Of a stretch of 64,000 bases of DNA, positions 27,042 through 36,790 are shown one piece after another (within the stretch, counting starts at the first letter, position 1; every line of letters begins with the position of its first letter). The translations under genes were made by a program, and so were the position numbers. The stretch covers positions 1,612,001 to 1,676,000 of the forward strand of contig NZ_CP014841.1 in NCBI RefSeq assembly GCF_001641285.1, written 5' to 3'. The stretch comes from Dyella thiooxydans. Its GTDB lineage: Bacteria; Pseudomonadota; Gammaproteobacteria; Xanthomonadales; Rhodanobacteraceae. The notes under the pieces are model-generated. The model worked only from the letters and a program-made list of their open reading frames with translations, did not search any database and was not told the DNA's origin.

Positions 27042-27762
27042 CACCATCCTGGTTACCGGTTCCAGCCGCGGCATCGGCCGCGCCATCGCGCTGCGCCTGG
27101 CCCGCGCCGGCTACGACCTGGTCCTGCACTGCCGTGCCCGCCGCGACGATGCCGAGGCGGTTGCCGACCAGATCCGGGCGATGGGCCGCAACGCGCGCAT
27201 CCTGCAGTTCGACATCGCCGACCGTGACGCCTGCCGCACTGCGCTGGAAGCCGACGTGACCGCTCACGGCGCGCCCTACGGCGTGGTCTGCAACGCCGGC
27301 CTGACCCGCGACGGCGCGTTCCCCGCCCTGTCCGACGACGACTGGGACAGCGTGCTGCGCACCAATCTCGACGGCTTCTACAACGTGCTGCATCCGCTGG
27401 CGATGCCGATGATCCGCCGCCGCGCAGCGGGCCGCATCGTCTGCATCGCCTCGGTCTCCGGGCTGATCGGCAACCGCGGCCAGGTCAACTACAGCGCCTC
27501 CAAGGCGGGCGTGATCGGTGCGGCCAAGGCGCTGGCGGTGGAGCTGGCCAAGCGCGGCATCACCGTCAACTGCGTGGCACCCGGGCTGATCGACACCGAC
27601 ATGCTCGACAGCGAGGTACCGGTGGAGGAGATCCTCCGGATCATCCCCGCCCAGCGCATGGGCACGCCGGAAGAAGTGGCCGCGGCCGTGCAGTTCCTGA
27701 TGAGCCCGGATGCCGGCTACATCACCCGCCAGGTGCTGGCGGTCAACGGCGGGCTGTGCTGA
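27034..27762 (+). CDS. 3-oxoacyl-ACP reductase (FabG/ApeQ-like)
   Basis: A 242-residue short-chain dehydrogenase. The NADP-binding motif is GSSRGIG at 9-15 and NAG lies at 87-89. The catalytic tetrad is N111, S140, Y153 and K157 (NYSASKAG). It reduces the 3-oxo intermediate in each polyene extension cycle. An in-frame ATG at 26998 would add twelve unrelated residues inside the dehydratase gene and is rejected. It is the last gene of the operon. Confidence 0.93.
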   Translation: MTDTILVTGSSRGIGRAIALRLARAGYDLVLHCRARRDDAEAVADQIRAMGRNARILQFDIADRDACRTALEADVTAHGAPYGVVCNAGLTRDGAFPALSDDDWDSVLRTNLDGFYNVLHPLAMPMIRRRAAGRIVCIASVSGLIGNRGQVNYSASKAGVIGAAKALAVELAKRGITVNCVAPGLIDTDMLDSEVPVEEILRIIPAQRMGTPEEVAAAVQFLMSPDAGYITRQVLAVNGGLC

Positions 27763-27828
27763 CCGGCCCATCCGCCACCCCGAAGTTCCTCACCAAACCA
27801 AACCGACCACACCAGGGAGAATCACCGC

Positions 27829-28272
27829 ATGCATGCACCATTCCGCCGCCTCGCCGTACTGCTGTTCGCCGCGCTGCCGTGCGCCAGCTTCGCCGCCGAC
27901 AAGACCGTGCACCTGGCCTTCGACCACGCCGTCCAGGCCGGCCTCGCCAGTGGCAAGCTCGACGGCAGCGTGAAGTTCTATCTCGCCGGCAACACGCCGC
28001 CGGGCCAGGTCCAGGTGGTCGACGACCTCGTCACCACGCACAAGAAGACCAACGCCTTCGGCAAGAGCGACCAGAAGACCTGCGACTGGGCGATGCTGTC
28101 GGCGTTGATCACCCTGCAGTCGGCGGCCAAGGACGCCGGCGCCAATGCGGTCACCGACATCGTCGGCGTGCACGAGGGGCAGGAGTACCGCGACCCGAAG
28201 AACTACGAGTGCCGTGTCGGCTTCCTGATGTCCGACGTGGACCTGAAGGCCAAGCTGGCCAAGGTGAAGTGA
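27829..28272 (+). CDS. Small exported protein of unknown function
   Basis: A 147-residue protein with a signal peptide cleaved near ASFA-AD (residue 22). Two cysteines lie in the mature part (TCDWAML and YECRVGF), probably a disulphide. The core ALITLQSAAKDAGANAVTDI matches a family of small periplasmic proteins often misnamed excinuclease ATPase subunit. AGGGAG precedes the ATG. It lies 66 bp downstream of the aryl-polyene operon on the same strand and may be co-transcribed. Confidence 0.78.
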   Translation: MHAPFRRLAVLLFAALPCASFAADKTVHLAFDHAVQAGLASGKLDGSVKFYLAGNTPPGQVQVVDDLVTTHKKTNAFGKSDQKTCDWAMLSALITLQSAAKDAGANAVTDIVGVHEGQEYRDPKNYECRVGFLMSDVDLKAKLAKVK

Positions 28273-28402
28273 TCGATGCGCCGGGGCGGGCCGCGCGGCC
28301 TGCTCCGGCCATCGTCCGCGGGCGCCATCGGCGCATTCCGCGGGATCGGGCAAGGCCCGGCGCGGCCCCGAACGTGCGGGCATTCCATCGTATCCTCGCC
28401 GG

Positions 28403-30550
28403 GTGAATCTCCCCGCCCTGTTCATTGACCCCTGGCGCCGCTTCCGCGGCTCGGACCGCTACGCCGAGAGCGTGCGCGTCGGGCTGGCGCTGGGCGGCAT
28501 CGTCGCCTGGTGCCTGGCGCGCGGCGACATCCATGCGGTGATCCCCGCCCTGCTGGGCGCGATCGCCTGCGCCCTGGCCGAAACCGAGGACCACTGGCGC
28601 AGCCGGCTCGGCACGTTGCTGGTCACCCTCGCCTGCTTCGCGATCGCCGCGATGGCCGTGCAATGGCTGCTGCCCACGCCGTGGCTGTTTGCCGCCAGCC
28701 TGCCGCTGGCCACTTTTGCCCTGGTGATGCTGGGTGCGGCCAGCGGGCGCTACGCGACCATCGCCGGCGGCACCCTGATCCTGTCGGTCTACACGATGAT
28801 CGGCGTGGACGCGGCGCACGGGAGCTTCACCGATCCCTGGCATGAACCACTCCTGCTGCTGGCCGGTGCCGGCTGGTACGGCGTGCTGTCGCTGGCCTGG
28901 AGCGCGCTGGCGCCGCAGCAGGCACTGCGCCTGGCGCTGGCCCGCTCGTTCGATGCGCTGGCCGACTACCTCGACTGCAAGGCCGCCCTGTTCGCCCCGG
29001 TGCACGGGGTGGACCGCGACGCGCTGCAACTGCAGCTGGCGCTGCGCAACGAGCGCGTGGTGCAGGCGCTCAACGCGACCCGGCTGGTACTGGTCGACCG
29101 CATCGGCAACCGCCGCCCGCGCGGCACCACGGCGGCGCGCCTGCAGCTCTATTTCATGGCGCAGGACATCCACGAGCGCGCCAGTTCCACCCATCACCCG
29201 TACGACGCGCTGGCCGAGGCGCTGTTCCACTCGGACGTGCTGTTCCGCTGCGGCCACCTGCTGCGGCTGCAGGCCGACGGCTGCCGCGCCCGCGCCGCGG
29301 CGCTGCGCCTGCGCGTCCCGTTCCGCCGCTCGCCGATCGCCGCCGCCGCACTGGCCGACCTGCACGATGCGGTGGCAGCGATGAAAACCCAGGCGTCGCC
29401 ACCGCCCGCCGAAGTGCAGCACGCGGTCGACGCGCTGGCGCACAACCTCGAGGCGATCCAGATCCGCCTCGGCGATGCCACCCGCCACGCCCCGGCCGTC
29501 GACGACGGGCTGGTGCTGCAGGATCCGGGGCCGCAGACACCCAGTGAAGCGTGGGCGCGCATCCGTATCCAGTTCACCCCGCGCTCGATGCATTTCCGTC
29601 ATGCGCTGCGGCTGGCGCTGGCGCTGCTGGCCGGCTATCTCGTGCTGCTGGCGGTGCATCCGCGGCAGGGCTACTGGATCCTGCTGACCACCCTGCTGGT
29701 GTGCCAGCCGACCTACGGCGCCACGCGCCGCCTGCTACTCGAGCGCATCGTCGGCACCGTGCTCGGCCTGGTCGCCGGCTGGGCCGCGTTGAAGCTGGCC
29801 CCGTTCGGCCTGTGGCAGATGGGGCTGATCGTGCTCACCGGCGTGGGTTTCTTCGCCACGCGGCAGCGCCGCTACGCGCTGGCCACCGCCTTCATCACCC
29901 TGTTCGTGCTGCTGTGCTTCAACCAGATCGGCAACGGCTATTCGGTGATGTGGCCGCGCCTGCTCGACACCCTGATCGGCGCCGCGATCGCCGCGCTGGC
30001 GATCTACCTGGTGCTGCCGGACTGGCGCGGCCGGCAGCTGGGCGAAGTGCTGGCCGAGGCACTGCGCAGCGACGCGCGCTATCTCGAGCGGATCCTCGCC
30101 CAGTACGCCAGTGGCAAGCAGGACGACCTCGCCTACCGCATCGCCCGTCGCGACGCGCACAACGCCGACGCCGCGCTCAGCGGCCAGTTCGCCGCGATGC
30201 TGCGCGAGCCGGACCGCGCCCCGGCGAGTCGCGAGGCGCTGCTGCGCTTCCTCACCGCGGCACACCTGCTGCTGGGCCAGCTCTCGGCGCTCGGCGCGCA
30301 CCGTCAGGCGATGCCGCCCGCGGCGCTGGCGCCGGTGCAGGCGACCGGACGCCAGGTGATCGACGCGCTCGACGAGCTGGCGGACGTGCTGTCCGGGCGC
30401 CCGGCGGTGCCGCCGGCGTCGAGCGAGTCCGCATTCGTCGCACCGACCGCCGAGGACGCCGCCAGCCGCTTCGTGCTGGGCCAGCTGGTCCGCGTGATGA
30501 CCCAGTACGCGCGCCTTTCCGAGCATGCGCGGGAGCTTGCGGCGCACTGA
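28403..30550 (+). CDS. FUSC/YccS-family inner-membrane protein
   Basis: A 715-residue protein with the two-block layout of YccS/YhfK. An N-terminal membrane block (about residues 25-165) is followed by a cytoplasmic region of about 220 residues, a second membrane block (about 400-540) and a C-terminal soluble domain. The family is related to aromatic-acid exporters of AaeB type, but transport is not proven for YccS. It starts at GTG 28403. It lies near the aryl-polyene operon, but no functional link is shown. Confidence 0.88.
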   Translation: MNLPALFIDPWRRFRGSDRYAESVRVGLALGGIVAWCLARGDIHAVIPALLGAIACALAETEDHWRSRLGTLLVTLACFAIAAMAVQWLLPTPWLFAASLPLATFALVMLGAASGRYATIAGGTLILSVYTMIGVDAAHGSFTDPWHEPLLLLAGAGWYGVLSLAWSALAPQQALRLALARSFDALADYLDCKAALFAPVHGVDRDALQLQLALRNERVVQALNATRLVLVDRIGNRRPRGTTAARLQLYFMAQDIHERASSTHHPYDALAEALFHSDVLFRCGHLLRLQADGCRARAAALRLRVPFRRSPIAAAALADLHDAVAAMKTQASPPPAEVQHAVDALAHNLEAIQIRLGDATRHAPAVDDGLVLQDPGPQTPSEAWARIRIQFTPRSMHFRHALRLALALLAGYLVLLAVHPRQGYWILLTTLLVCQPTYGATRRLLLERIVGTVLGLVAGWAALKLAPFGLWQMGLIVLTGVGFFATRQRRYALATAFITLFVLLCFNQIGNGYSVMWPRLLDTLIGAAIAALAIYLVLPDWRGRQLGEVLAEALRSDARYLERILAQYASGKQDDLAYRIARRDAHNADAALSGQFAAMLREPDRAPASREALLRFLTAAHLLLGQLSALGAHRQAMPPAALAPVQATGRQVIDALDELADVLSGRPAVPPASSESAFVAPTAEDAASRFVLGQLVRVMTQYARLSEHARELAAH

Positions 30551-30640
30551 GGCCGCGGGGTCTTGTGCGTCGCGCCAAGGCCGCCACTGGCCCACGCGCT
30601 ACCATTGATGGGCTTTGTCCCCTCCATGGAGTAGCACCGC

Positions 30641-31798
30641 ATGCGCCCGTTCCCCCTCGGCGAAGACCTCGACCTGCTGCGCGAGACCGTCCACGCGTTC
30701 GCGGAAAAGGAGATCGCCCCGCGCGCCGACCAGATCGACCGCAACAACGCCTTCCCGGCCGACCTGTGGCGCAAGTTCGGCGAACTCGGCCTGCTCGGCG
30801 TGACCGTGCCTGGCGAGTACGGCGGCAGCGACATGGGCTACCTGGCGCACATGGTGGCGATGGAGGAGATCTCGCGCGCCTCCGGCTCGGTCGGCCTGTC
30901 CTACGGCGCGCACTCCAACCTGTGCGTCAACAACATCTTCCACAACGGCAACGAGGCGCAGCGGCAGAAATACGTGCCGAAGCTGTGCTCGGGCGAGTAC
31001 GTCGGTGCGCTGGCGATGAGCGAACCGGGCGCCGGCTCAGACGTGGTCGGCTCGATGAGCTGCAAGGCCGAGAAGAAGGGCGACGTATGGCTCGCCAACG
31101 GCTCGAAGATGTGGATCACCAACGGTCCCGACGCCGATGTGCTGCTGGTCTACATGCGCACCGCGCCGCGTGCCGCCGGCAGCCGCTGCATGACCGCCTT
31201 CATCGTCGAGAAGGGCATGAAGGGCTTCTCCACCGCGCAGAAGCTGGACAAGCTCGGCATGCGCGGCTCCAACACCTGCGAGCTGGTGTTCGAGGACTGC
31301 GAGATTCCCGAGGAGAACATCGTCGGCGAGGTCAACGAAGGCGTGCGCGTGCTGATGAGCGGCCTGGATACCGAGCGGCTGGTGCTCTCCGGCGGTCCGA
31401 TCGGCCTGATGCAGGCGGCGATGGACCTCACCCTGCCCTACGTGCGCGAGCGCAAGCAGTTCAACGCGCCGATCGGCACCTTCGGCATGATGCAGGCGAA
31501 GGTCGCCGACATGTACACCGCGCTGCAGTCCTCACGCGGCTTCGCCTATATGGTGGCGCAGCAGTTCGACTCGGGCGTGAAGTCGCGCATCGACCCGGCC
31601 GCCTGCCTGCTCAACGCCTCGACCAACGCCGTGAAGGTGGCACTGGAGGCGATCCAGGCGCTGGGCGGCAACGGCTACATCAACGAGTTCCCGGCCGGCC
31701 GCCTGCTGCGCGACGCCAAGCTGTACGAGATCGGCGCCGGCACCAACGAGATCCGTCGCATGCTGATCGGCCGCGAGCTGTTCCACGGCAAGAGCTGA
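30641..31798 (+). CDS. ivd: Isovaleryl-CoA dehydrogenase
   Basis: A 385-residue acyl-CoA dehydrogenase. The catalytic glutamate is E245 in the IVD-specific position ([14 protein letters not shown]) rather than the C-terminal position used by short- and medium-chain enzymes. FAD-site segments MSEPGAGSD and WITNGPDAD are intact. It oxidises isovaleryl-CoA in leucine breakdown. GGAG precedes the ATG. A perfect terminator follows, so the gene is probably monocistronic. Confidence 0.93.
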   Translation: MRPFPLGEDLDLLRETVHAFAEKEIAPRADQIDRNNAFPADLWRKFGELGLLGVTVPGEYGGSDMGYLAHMVAMEEISRASGSVGLSYGAHSNLCVNNIFHNGNEAQRQKYVPKLCSGEYVGALAMSEPGAGSDVVGSMSCKAEKKGDVWLANGSKMWITNGPDADVLLVYMRTAPRAAGSRCMTAFIVEKGMKGFSTAQKLDKLGMRGSNTCELVFEDCEIPEENIVGEVNEGVRVLMSGLDTERLVLSGGPIGLMQAAMDLTLPYVRERKQFNAPIGTFGMMQAKVADMYTALQSSRGFAYMVAQQFDSGVKSRIDPAACLLNASTNAVKVALEAIQALGGNGYINEFPAGRLLRDAKLYEIGAGTNEIRRMLIGRELFHGKS

Positions 31799-31813
31799 GT
31801 ACCAGCCCCACGC

Positions 31814-31850
31814 AAAAGAAACGGCCCGCATCGTGCGGGCCGTTTCTTTT
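31814..31850. terminator. Bidirectional terminator
   Basis: A perfect 17-bp stem (AAAAGAAACGGCCCGCA and complement) with a 3-base loop and A/T tracts on both flanks. It serves both ivd and the convergent autotransporter gene. Confidence 0.95.
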
Positions 31851-31866
31851 CGGCGGGACGGAAGGA

Positions 31867-34668
31867 TCAGAAGCTCAGTCGATAGTTCAGCGTCGCCATC
31901 TTGGCATGGTCGTGCTGGCCCACGTACTGGTCGACGCCGATGCCGAAACTGCTGCTTGGCGAGAAGTTCCAGTCCAGCTCGCTACCGACCATGCCGCCGT
32001 AACGCGACAGGCCGATGCCGCCGACCGGCGCCCACTGGTTGACGCCGGTGAAGCTCGCCTGCAGCACGTCGCCGCGCAGGCCGAACGCCCGCTGCCACAG
32101 CATGTGCGACTGCCAGGACAGCCGCGTGCCGCCGGCCAGCGTCCACGAGCGCATGGCGCGCAGGCCGACGCCGGCCTGCCAGCGCGCGGTCAGCCCCGAC
32201 GGCGACTTCAGGCCGAAGCCGCTGCCACCGACCTCGCTGAAACCGTCGCGACGGATCTGCGCGTACTGCAGGTTGGCGTACGGGGTGACCTGCAGCCCGC
32301 CCAGCCCGAACCGGTAACCGCTTTCGCCATAGGCCACGCCGTAGCGACCGTGGCTCATGCTGGCCACGCCGGTGGCGAAGCCGCCCAGCTGCACGCCGCG
32401 GCGCATGGACTCGCGGTACTGGCCCAGGCCGACGCGCCCCATCGTGTACCACGAGCCGTCGACCACGCCGCCGTAGAACATCGCCTCGGTGGAGTGGCTG
32501 CGGCCTTGGTCGGCGGTTTCGGCCAACCGGCCCAGTCCGCTGGCCTGGCTGATCGCATAGCCGGCGAAACCGTGGGTGCCGACGCGCTGATCGGCGCCGG
32601 TCATCCAGCCGTTGAGGTCGATCCCCACGTTGCCGTAACCGGCACGGGAGAGGTTGCCCTGGTAACCCAGCCCCTGGCTCCACAGGCTGGCCTGACGACC
32701 GTCGAGCAACTGGTCGACATGGTCGGACAACGCCCGGGTTCCCGCGTCGATCGCCTCGAAGGTCATCGCCGCACTGGCCGCGTGCAGCTGACCCGAGAGA
32801 CTCTGCAGCGACTGCTCCAGCGCCGCGGTGCTGGACACCTGCTGCAGGCTGGCGGCACCGGCCAGGAGCGCGCTGTTGGTCGGCATCGCGGTGGTCGAGG
32901 TGCCGGCGAGCTGGCTGTTGAGGTACTCGAACGCCCCCTGCACCCGCTGCGCCGCGCCGTAGGAAGCAGGCGTATAACTGGCGCCGGCCACCTTGGTGAC
33001 GCTGACCTGGGACACATTGAGCCAGGCACTGTTGCCGTCGTAACCGAGCGTGGCAGTCAGCAGCACGCTGCTGGGTGTGGTCACCCCACTGAACGTGCCG
33101 GTCAGCCCGCCGCTGGCCGTGAGCACGTCGGTATGCGCGCTGACGGTGTAGTTGCTGTTCTTGTCATAGACATACACGTCGCCACCGTTCAGCGTGGCCG
33201 TGCCGGAAACCGTCAGCACCGAGCCCAGCGAGAGTGCCAGCCGGCCGCCGACCTCCTGCGTATAGTTGCCGCCGACCGTGGTGCCACCGGCGTTACCGAT
33301 GTCCAGCGTGCCGGTGTTGTCGATGCTGCCTCCCACGTGGCTGGCGCCGAGGCTGGCCTGCGCGGCGATGGTCGCGCTGCCGGCCAGTGAGTTGGCCATC
33401 AGCGTGCCGCCCTGGACCTGGGTCAGCCCGGTGTAGGTCGAGGGCTGGCTCAAGGTCAGCGTGCCGCCACCCTGCTTGATCAGGCCACCCGCGCCGGAAA
33501 TGGCGTTACCCCAGGTGGAGGAACCGGTGAAGCTGACCGTCACGTCGCCCCAGTTGAACTGCGCCGGCCCCTGCACCGCCTTGCCGACATCGAGCAGGCC
33601 ATAGCCGAATACCGGGTCCACGCCCGGGGCGCCGAGGTCCTTGGCCGTGCCCAGCAGGGTCTGGCGGACCAGGTCGTTGGTGAAATAGGGAAAGGCCTGC
33701 CACACGTCCGCCGCCGCCCCGGAGACGGCCGGCGTGGCGAACGAGGTGCCCTCCACCACATAGTAGGTCGGGTTGCCGGCGGTATCGGTGGCGCCGGTGA
33801 CGATCACGTCGCCAGGCGCCACCAGGCAGTAGTTCATCGCCTTGCCGCACTGGTTGGAGTAGGAGGCCAACTGGGTCGGATGCAGCGAATCCAGAGCGGC
33901 CACGGCGAGCCAGCCCCGTTCCAGGTCGGGGGCGTAGTACGGGATGGCCGCCGTATCGGAAGGCTGGGCCAGGCTGTCGTTGCCGGTAGCGAAGACCACC
34001 AGGCCGTTGTGGTCGATCACGAACGAGCGGAACGCATTGCCGAAGGCGGTGCCCACGGCGGTGGCATTGGACGGGTCGAAGTACAGCCCGCCCCAGGAGT
34101 TGTTCATCACCTGCACGCCCTGGTTGATCAGGTCCGGCAGCAGGGTCTGGCCGAAGAAGTCGGCATCGGACGGCTGCACCATGTTGCCTTTGCCCGAACC
34201 GTCGTCCACCGGCGCCTTGTCGTTGATGATGCGCGCGGACACCAGCGTCGCGTCCGGCGCGATGCCGCCCGGCCACTGGCCGAACGACTTGCCGGCGGCG
34301 ATCTGCGATACCCAGGTACCGTGCCCGACCACGTCGTCCACGGCAGTATTGTTGGTCGCCGGGTCGACATAGACCAGCAGCGCCTTGACCCTCCCGGTCA
34401 GCGCCGGATGGTTGGCATTGATGCCGGTATCGACCACGCCGATGGTGACGCCCGCACCGGTGAAGCCCGCCGTGTGTGCGGCATAGGTGTCGGTCAGTGC
34501 CAGGTGGGCGTCGATCGGCGGCTGGGTGCTGGCCGGTGGCGGCGAGGGAGGCGGCGCCGGGGTCGTCTTGACGTTTCCGCCCCCGCCACCGCAGCCGGAA
34601 AGGCCGAGAATGGCTGCAATCACCACCGACATGCGACGCTGCACCAGCGTCCGTCCCTGCTCGCTCAT
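31867..34668 (-). CDS. Lipoprotein-type S8 subtilase autotransporter
   Basis: A 933-residue type V secreted protease. The N-terminal signal ends in a lipobox (LSGC, C26) followed by poly-Gly. The subtilisin domain carries D80 (VVDTGIN), H116 (GHGTWV) and S309 (GTSFATP). A passenger with PATR-type glycine repeats (GGLIKQGGGTLTLSQPSTYTG) follows, and the last ~280 residues form an autotransporter beta-barrel ending in Phe. Bordetella SphB1 has the same lipid-anchored subtilase-autotransporter design and matures surface adhesins. The GGGG-containing site before the ATG at 34668 sets the start; the frame extends 27 codons upstream without a signal. Confidence 0.93.
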   Translation of the reverse strand: MSEQGRTLVQRRMSVVIAAILGLSGCGGGGGNVKTTPAPPPSPPPASTQPPIDAHLALTDTYAAHTAGFTGAGVTIGVVDTGINANHPALTGRVKALLVYVDPATNNTAVDDVVGHGTWVSQIAAGKSFGQWPGGIAPDATLVSARIINDKAPVDDGSGKGNMVQPSDADFFGQTLLPDLINQGVQVMNNSWGGLYFDPSNATAVGTAFGNAFRSFVIDHNGLVVFATGNDSLAQPSDTAAIPYYAPDLERGWLAVAALDSLHPTQLASYSNQCGKAMNYCLVAPGDVIVTGATDTAGNPTYYVVEGTSFATPAVSGAAADVWQAFPYFTNDLVRQTLLGTAKDLGAPGVDPVFGYGLLDVGKAVQGPAQFNWGDVTVSFTGSSTWGNAISGAGGLIKQGGGTLTLSQPSTYTGLTQVQGGTLMANSLAGSATIAAQASLGASHVGGSIDNTGTLDIGNAGGTTVGGNYTQEVGGRLALSLGSVLTVSGTATLNGGDVYVYDKNSNYTVSAHTDVLTASGGLTGTFSGVTTPSSVLLTATLGYDGNSAWLNVSQVSVTKVAGASYTPASYGAAQRVQGAFEYLNSQLAGTSTTAMPTNSALLAGAASLQQVSSTAALEQSLQSLSGQLHAASAAMTFEAIDAGTRALSDHVDQLLDGRQASLWSQGLGYQGNLSRAGYGNVGIDLNGWMTGADQRVGTHGFAGYAISQASGLGRLAETADQGRSHSTEAMFYGGVVDGSWYTMGRVGLGQYRESMRRGVQLGGFATGVASMSHGRYGVAYGESGYRFGLGGLQVTPYANLQYAQIRRDGFSEVGGSGFGLKSPSGLTARWQAGVGLRAMRSWTLAGGTRLSWQSHMLWQRAFGLRGDVLQASFTGVNQWAPVGGIGLSRYGGMVGSELDWNFSPSSSFGIGVDQYVGQHDHAKMATLNYRLSF

Positions 34669-34866
34669 GGCTTTACCCCAAAATGGATTGATCACGCTGG
34701 AACAGCAGCCCCCCCTTGGCTTCACCGCTCCTTGACGCGATCTTCGCATAAGCCCGGTTCACCGGGATGACTGGATGCCGGTTTGCCGCTCCCGTCCGGG
34801 CACTGCGATAATCAACCGGTTACCAGTGCGCCCAGCGCCCCCGAAGGTCTTTCCCCGGAGAATCCC

Positions 34867-36051
34867 ATGTCTGATGTCAGCGTAGTGATCGCCGGTGCCA
34901 AGCGCACCGCCATCGGTTCCTTCCTCGGCCAGTTCACCGGCGTGCCCACCCCGAAGCTCGGCGCGGCCGCCATCAAGGCGGCGCTGGAGCAGTCCGGCGT
35001 GGCCGCCGCCGACGTGAGCGAGGTGATCATGGGCTGCGTGCTGCCGGCCAACCTCGGCCAGGCGCCGGCGCGGCAGGCGGCGATCCACGCCGAGCTGCCG
35101 CTGGCGGCCGGCGCCACCACCATCAACAAGGTGTGCGGCTCGGGCATGAAGGCGATCATGCTGGGCCACGACCTGATCAAGGCCGGCTCGGCCAGCGTCG
35201 TCGTGGCCGGCGGCATGGAGTCGATGACCAACGCCCCGCACATGGTGCAGGCCCGCACCGGCATCCGCTACGGCGACGGCCAGCTGGTCGATCACATGGC
35301 CTGGGACGGCCTGACCAACCCCTACGACGGCAAGGCGATGGGCGTGTTCGGCGAACTGTGCGCCGACAAGTACCACTTCACCCGCGAGGAGCAGGATGCG
35401 TTCGCCACCGCCTCGGTGACCCGTGCGCTGGACGCGCAGAAGAACGGCGCCTTCGCCGGCGAGATCGTCCCCTTCACCGTGGCCGGCCGCAAGGGCGACG
35501 TGGTGGTGGACTCCGACGAACAGCCCGGCCGTTCGGACGTCAGCAAGATCCCGACGCTGCGCCCGGCGTTCAAGAAGGACAACGGCACCATCACCGCCGC
35601 CAGCTCGTCGAGCATCTCCGACGGCGCCGCCGCCGTGGTGCTGCTGTCGGCCGACGACGCCAAGGCCCGCGGCCTGGCCCCGCTGGCCCGCATCGTCGCC
35701 CACGCCACCCATTCGCAGGAGCCGGAGTGGTTCACCACCGCCCCGGTCGGTGCGATCCAGAAGGTGCTGGACAAGGCCGGCTGGAAGGTCGGCGACGTGG
35801 ACCTGTTCGAGATCAACGAGGCGTTCGCCGTGGTGGCAATGGCCCCGATCAAGGAGCTCGGCATTCCGCATGACAAGGTCAACGTCAACGGCGGCGCCTG
35901 CGCCCTCGGTCACCCGATCGGCGCCAGCGGCGCCCGCCTGGTGGTGACCCTGCTCAATGCGCTGAAGGTGCGTGGTCTGAAGCGCGGCGTCGCCACCCTG
36001 TGCATCGGCGGCGGTGAAGCCACCGCGATTGCCGTCGAGCGTCTCGACTGA
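34867..36051 (+). CDS. Acetyl-CoA C-acetyltransferase (thiolase)
   Basis: A 394-residue biosynthetic-type thiolase with C90 (NKVCGSGMKA), H349 (GHPIGASG) and C379 (TLCIGGG) all present. It interconverts acetoacetyl-CoA and two acetyl-CoA, fitting the end of leucine catabolism or butanoate metabolism. GGAG before the ATG at 34867 decides the start. It is divergent from the autotransporter gene. Confidence 0.93.
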   Translation: MSDVSVVIAGAKRTAIGSFLGQFTGVPTPKLGAAAIKAALEQSGVAAADVSEVIMGCVLPANLGQAPARQAAIHAELPLAAGATTINKVCGSGMKAIMLGHDLIKAGSASVVVAGGMESMTNAPHMVQARTGIRYGDGQLVDHMAWDGLTNPYDGKAMGVFGELCADKYHFTREEQDAFATASVTRALDAQKNGAFAGEIVPFTVAGRKGDVVVDSDEQPGRSDVSKIPTLRPAFKKDNGTITAASSSSISDGAAAVVLLSADDAKARGLAPLARIVAHATHSQEPEWFTTAPVGAIQKVLDKAGWKVGDVDLFEINEAFAVVAMAPIKELGIPHDKVNVNGGACALGHPIGASGARLVVTLLNALKVRGLKRGVATLCIGGGEATAIAVERLD

Positions 36052-36060
36052 ATCGTCACG

Positions 36061-36092
36061 CGCCCGGGCGAACAATCCCGGGCGTCGTTTTC
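36061..36092 (+). terminator. Terminator after acetyl-CoA acetyltransferase
   Basis: An 8-bp G/C stem (CGCCCGGG with CCCGGGCG), 8-base loop, then TCGTTTTC. Confidence 0.75.
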
Positions 36093-36215
36093 GACACTCA
36101 GTTAACGGGCGCATTAATGACGCGATTGGGCCCACTTGGGGGCCGGTAGCGGCTTTCACGGGAAAGCGCTATTAATACGCGGCCATACGGCATTCCACGG
36201 CAAAGGAGATTCAAC

Positions 36216-36638
36216 ATGAAGTTCACGCGTACCCTTCTCGCCTCCGCGCTCGTCGCGCTGCTGGCGGCTTGCAGCAACGGCGCGCAGGATTCCGCGCAGG
36301 ACGCCCAGAAGTCGGCTGACCAGGCTCAGCAGGCTTCCGAACAGGCCCAGAAGGCTGCCGCCGCTGCGCCGACCACGGCCACCGAGCAGGCTGCCGACCA
36401 GGCCAAGGCTGCTGCCGATACCGCCGGCATGGCGGCTGACCAGGCCAAGAGCGCAGCCTCGGCTGCTTCCTCGGCCGCCCCGGCTGGTGCGATGAGCGCC
36501 TCGGGCGATGGCATGATGAAGGACGCCAAGGCAGCTGCCTCCAACGCCGCCGACCAGGCCAAGCAGGCGGCCGACGCTGCCAAGAGCGCCGCCGACAACG
36601 CCAAGGACGCGATGAAGGACGCTTCGGGCAAGAAGTAA
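36216..36638 (+). CDS. Ala-rich coiled-coil lipoprotein
   Basis: A 140-residue lipoprotein with lipobox LLAAC (C19). The mature part is almost entirely Ala, Gln, Asp and Lys in heptad-like ADQAKxAAD repeats, predicting a long helix. AAAGGAG before the ATG gives strong translation, and terminators follow, so it is a separate, probably abundant envelope protein. It resembles Lpp-like or LEA-like envelope helices, but the function is unknown. Confidence 0.8.
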   Translation: MKFTRTLLASALVALLAACSNGAQDSAQDAQKSADQAQQASEQAQKAAAAAPTTATEQAADQAKAAADTAGMAADQAKSAASAASSAAPAGAMSASGDGMMKDAKAAASNAADQAKQAADAAKSAADNAKDAMKDASGKK

Positions 36639-36665
36639 TCCGCCCATCGTTGCACGCGTAATGAA

Positions 36666-36695
36666 TCGGCCGCCTCCGGGCGGCCGATTTTTTTT
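36666..36695 (+). terminator. Terminator after the Ala-rich lipoprotein
   Basis: A 9-bp stem (TCGGCCGCC/GGCGGCCGA) with a TCCG tetraloop and eight T residues. Confidence 0.92.
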
Positions 36696-36733
36696 GCGCT
36701 CGATATCCCTGCCACCGTGAGTCGCGCAGGGCG

Positions 36734-36766
36734 AAAAAAAAGCCCCGGAAAATCCGGGGCTTTTTT
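36734..36766. terminator. Terminator after the TonB receptor
   Basis: An 8-bp stem GCCCCGGA/TCCGGGGC with a run of A before and T after, so it can act on either strand. It lies 24 bp beyond the receptor stop. Confidence 0.9.
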
Positions 36767-36790
36767 CAACAGGCGCCGATTTACCCCAGC

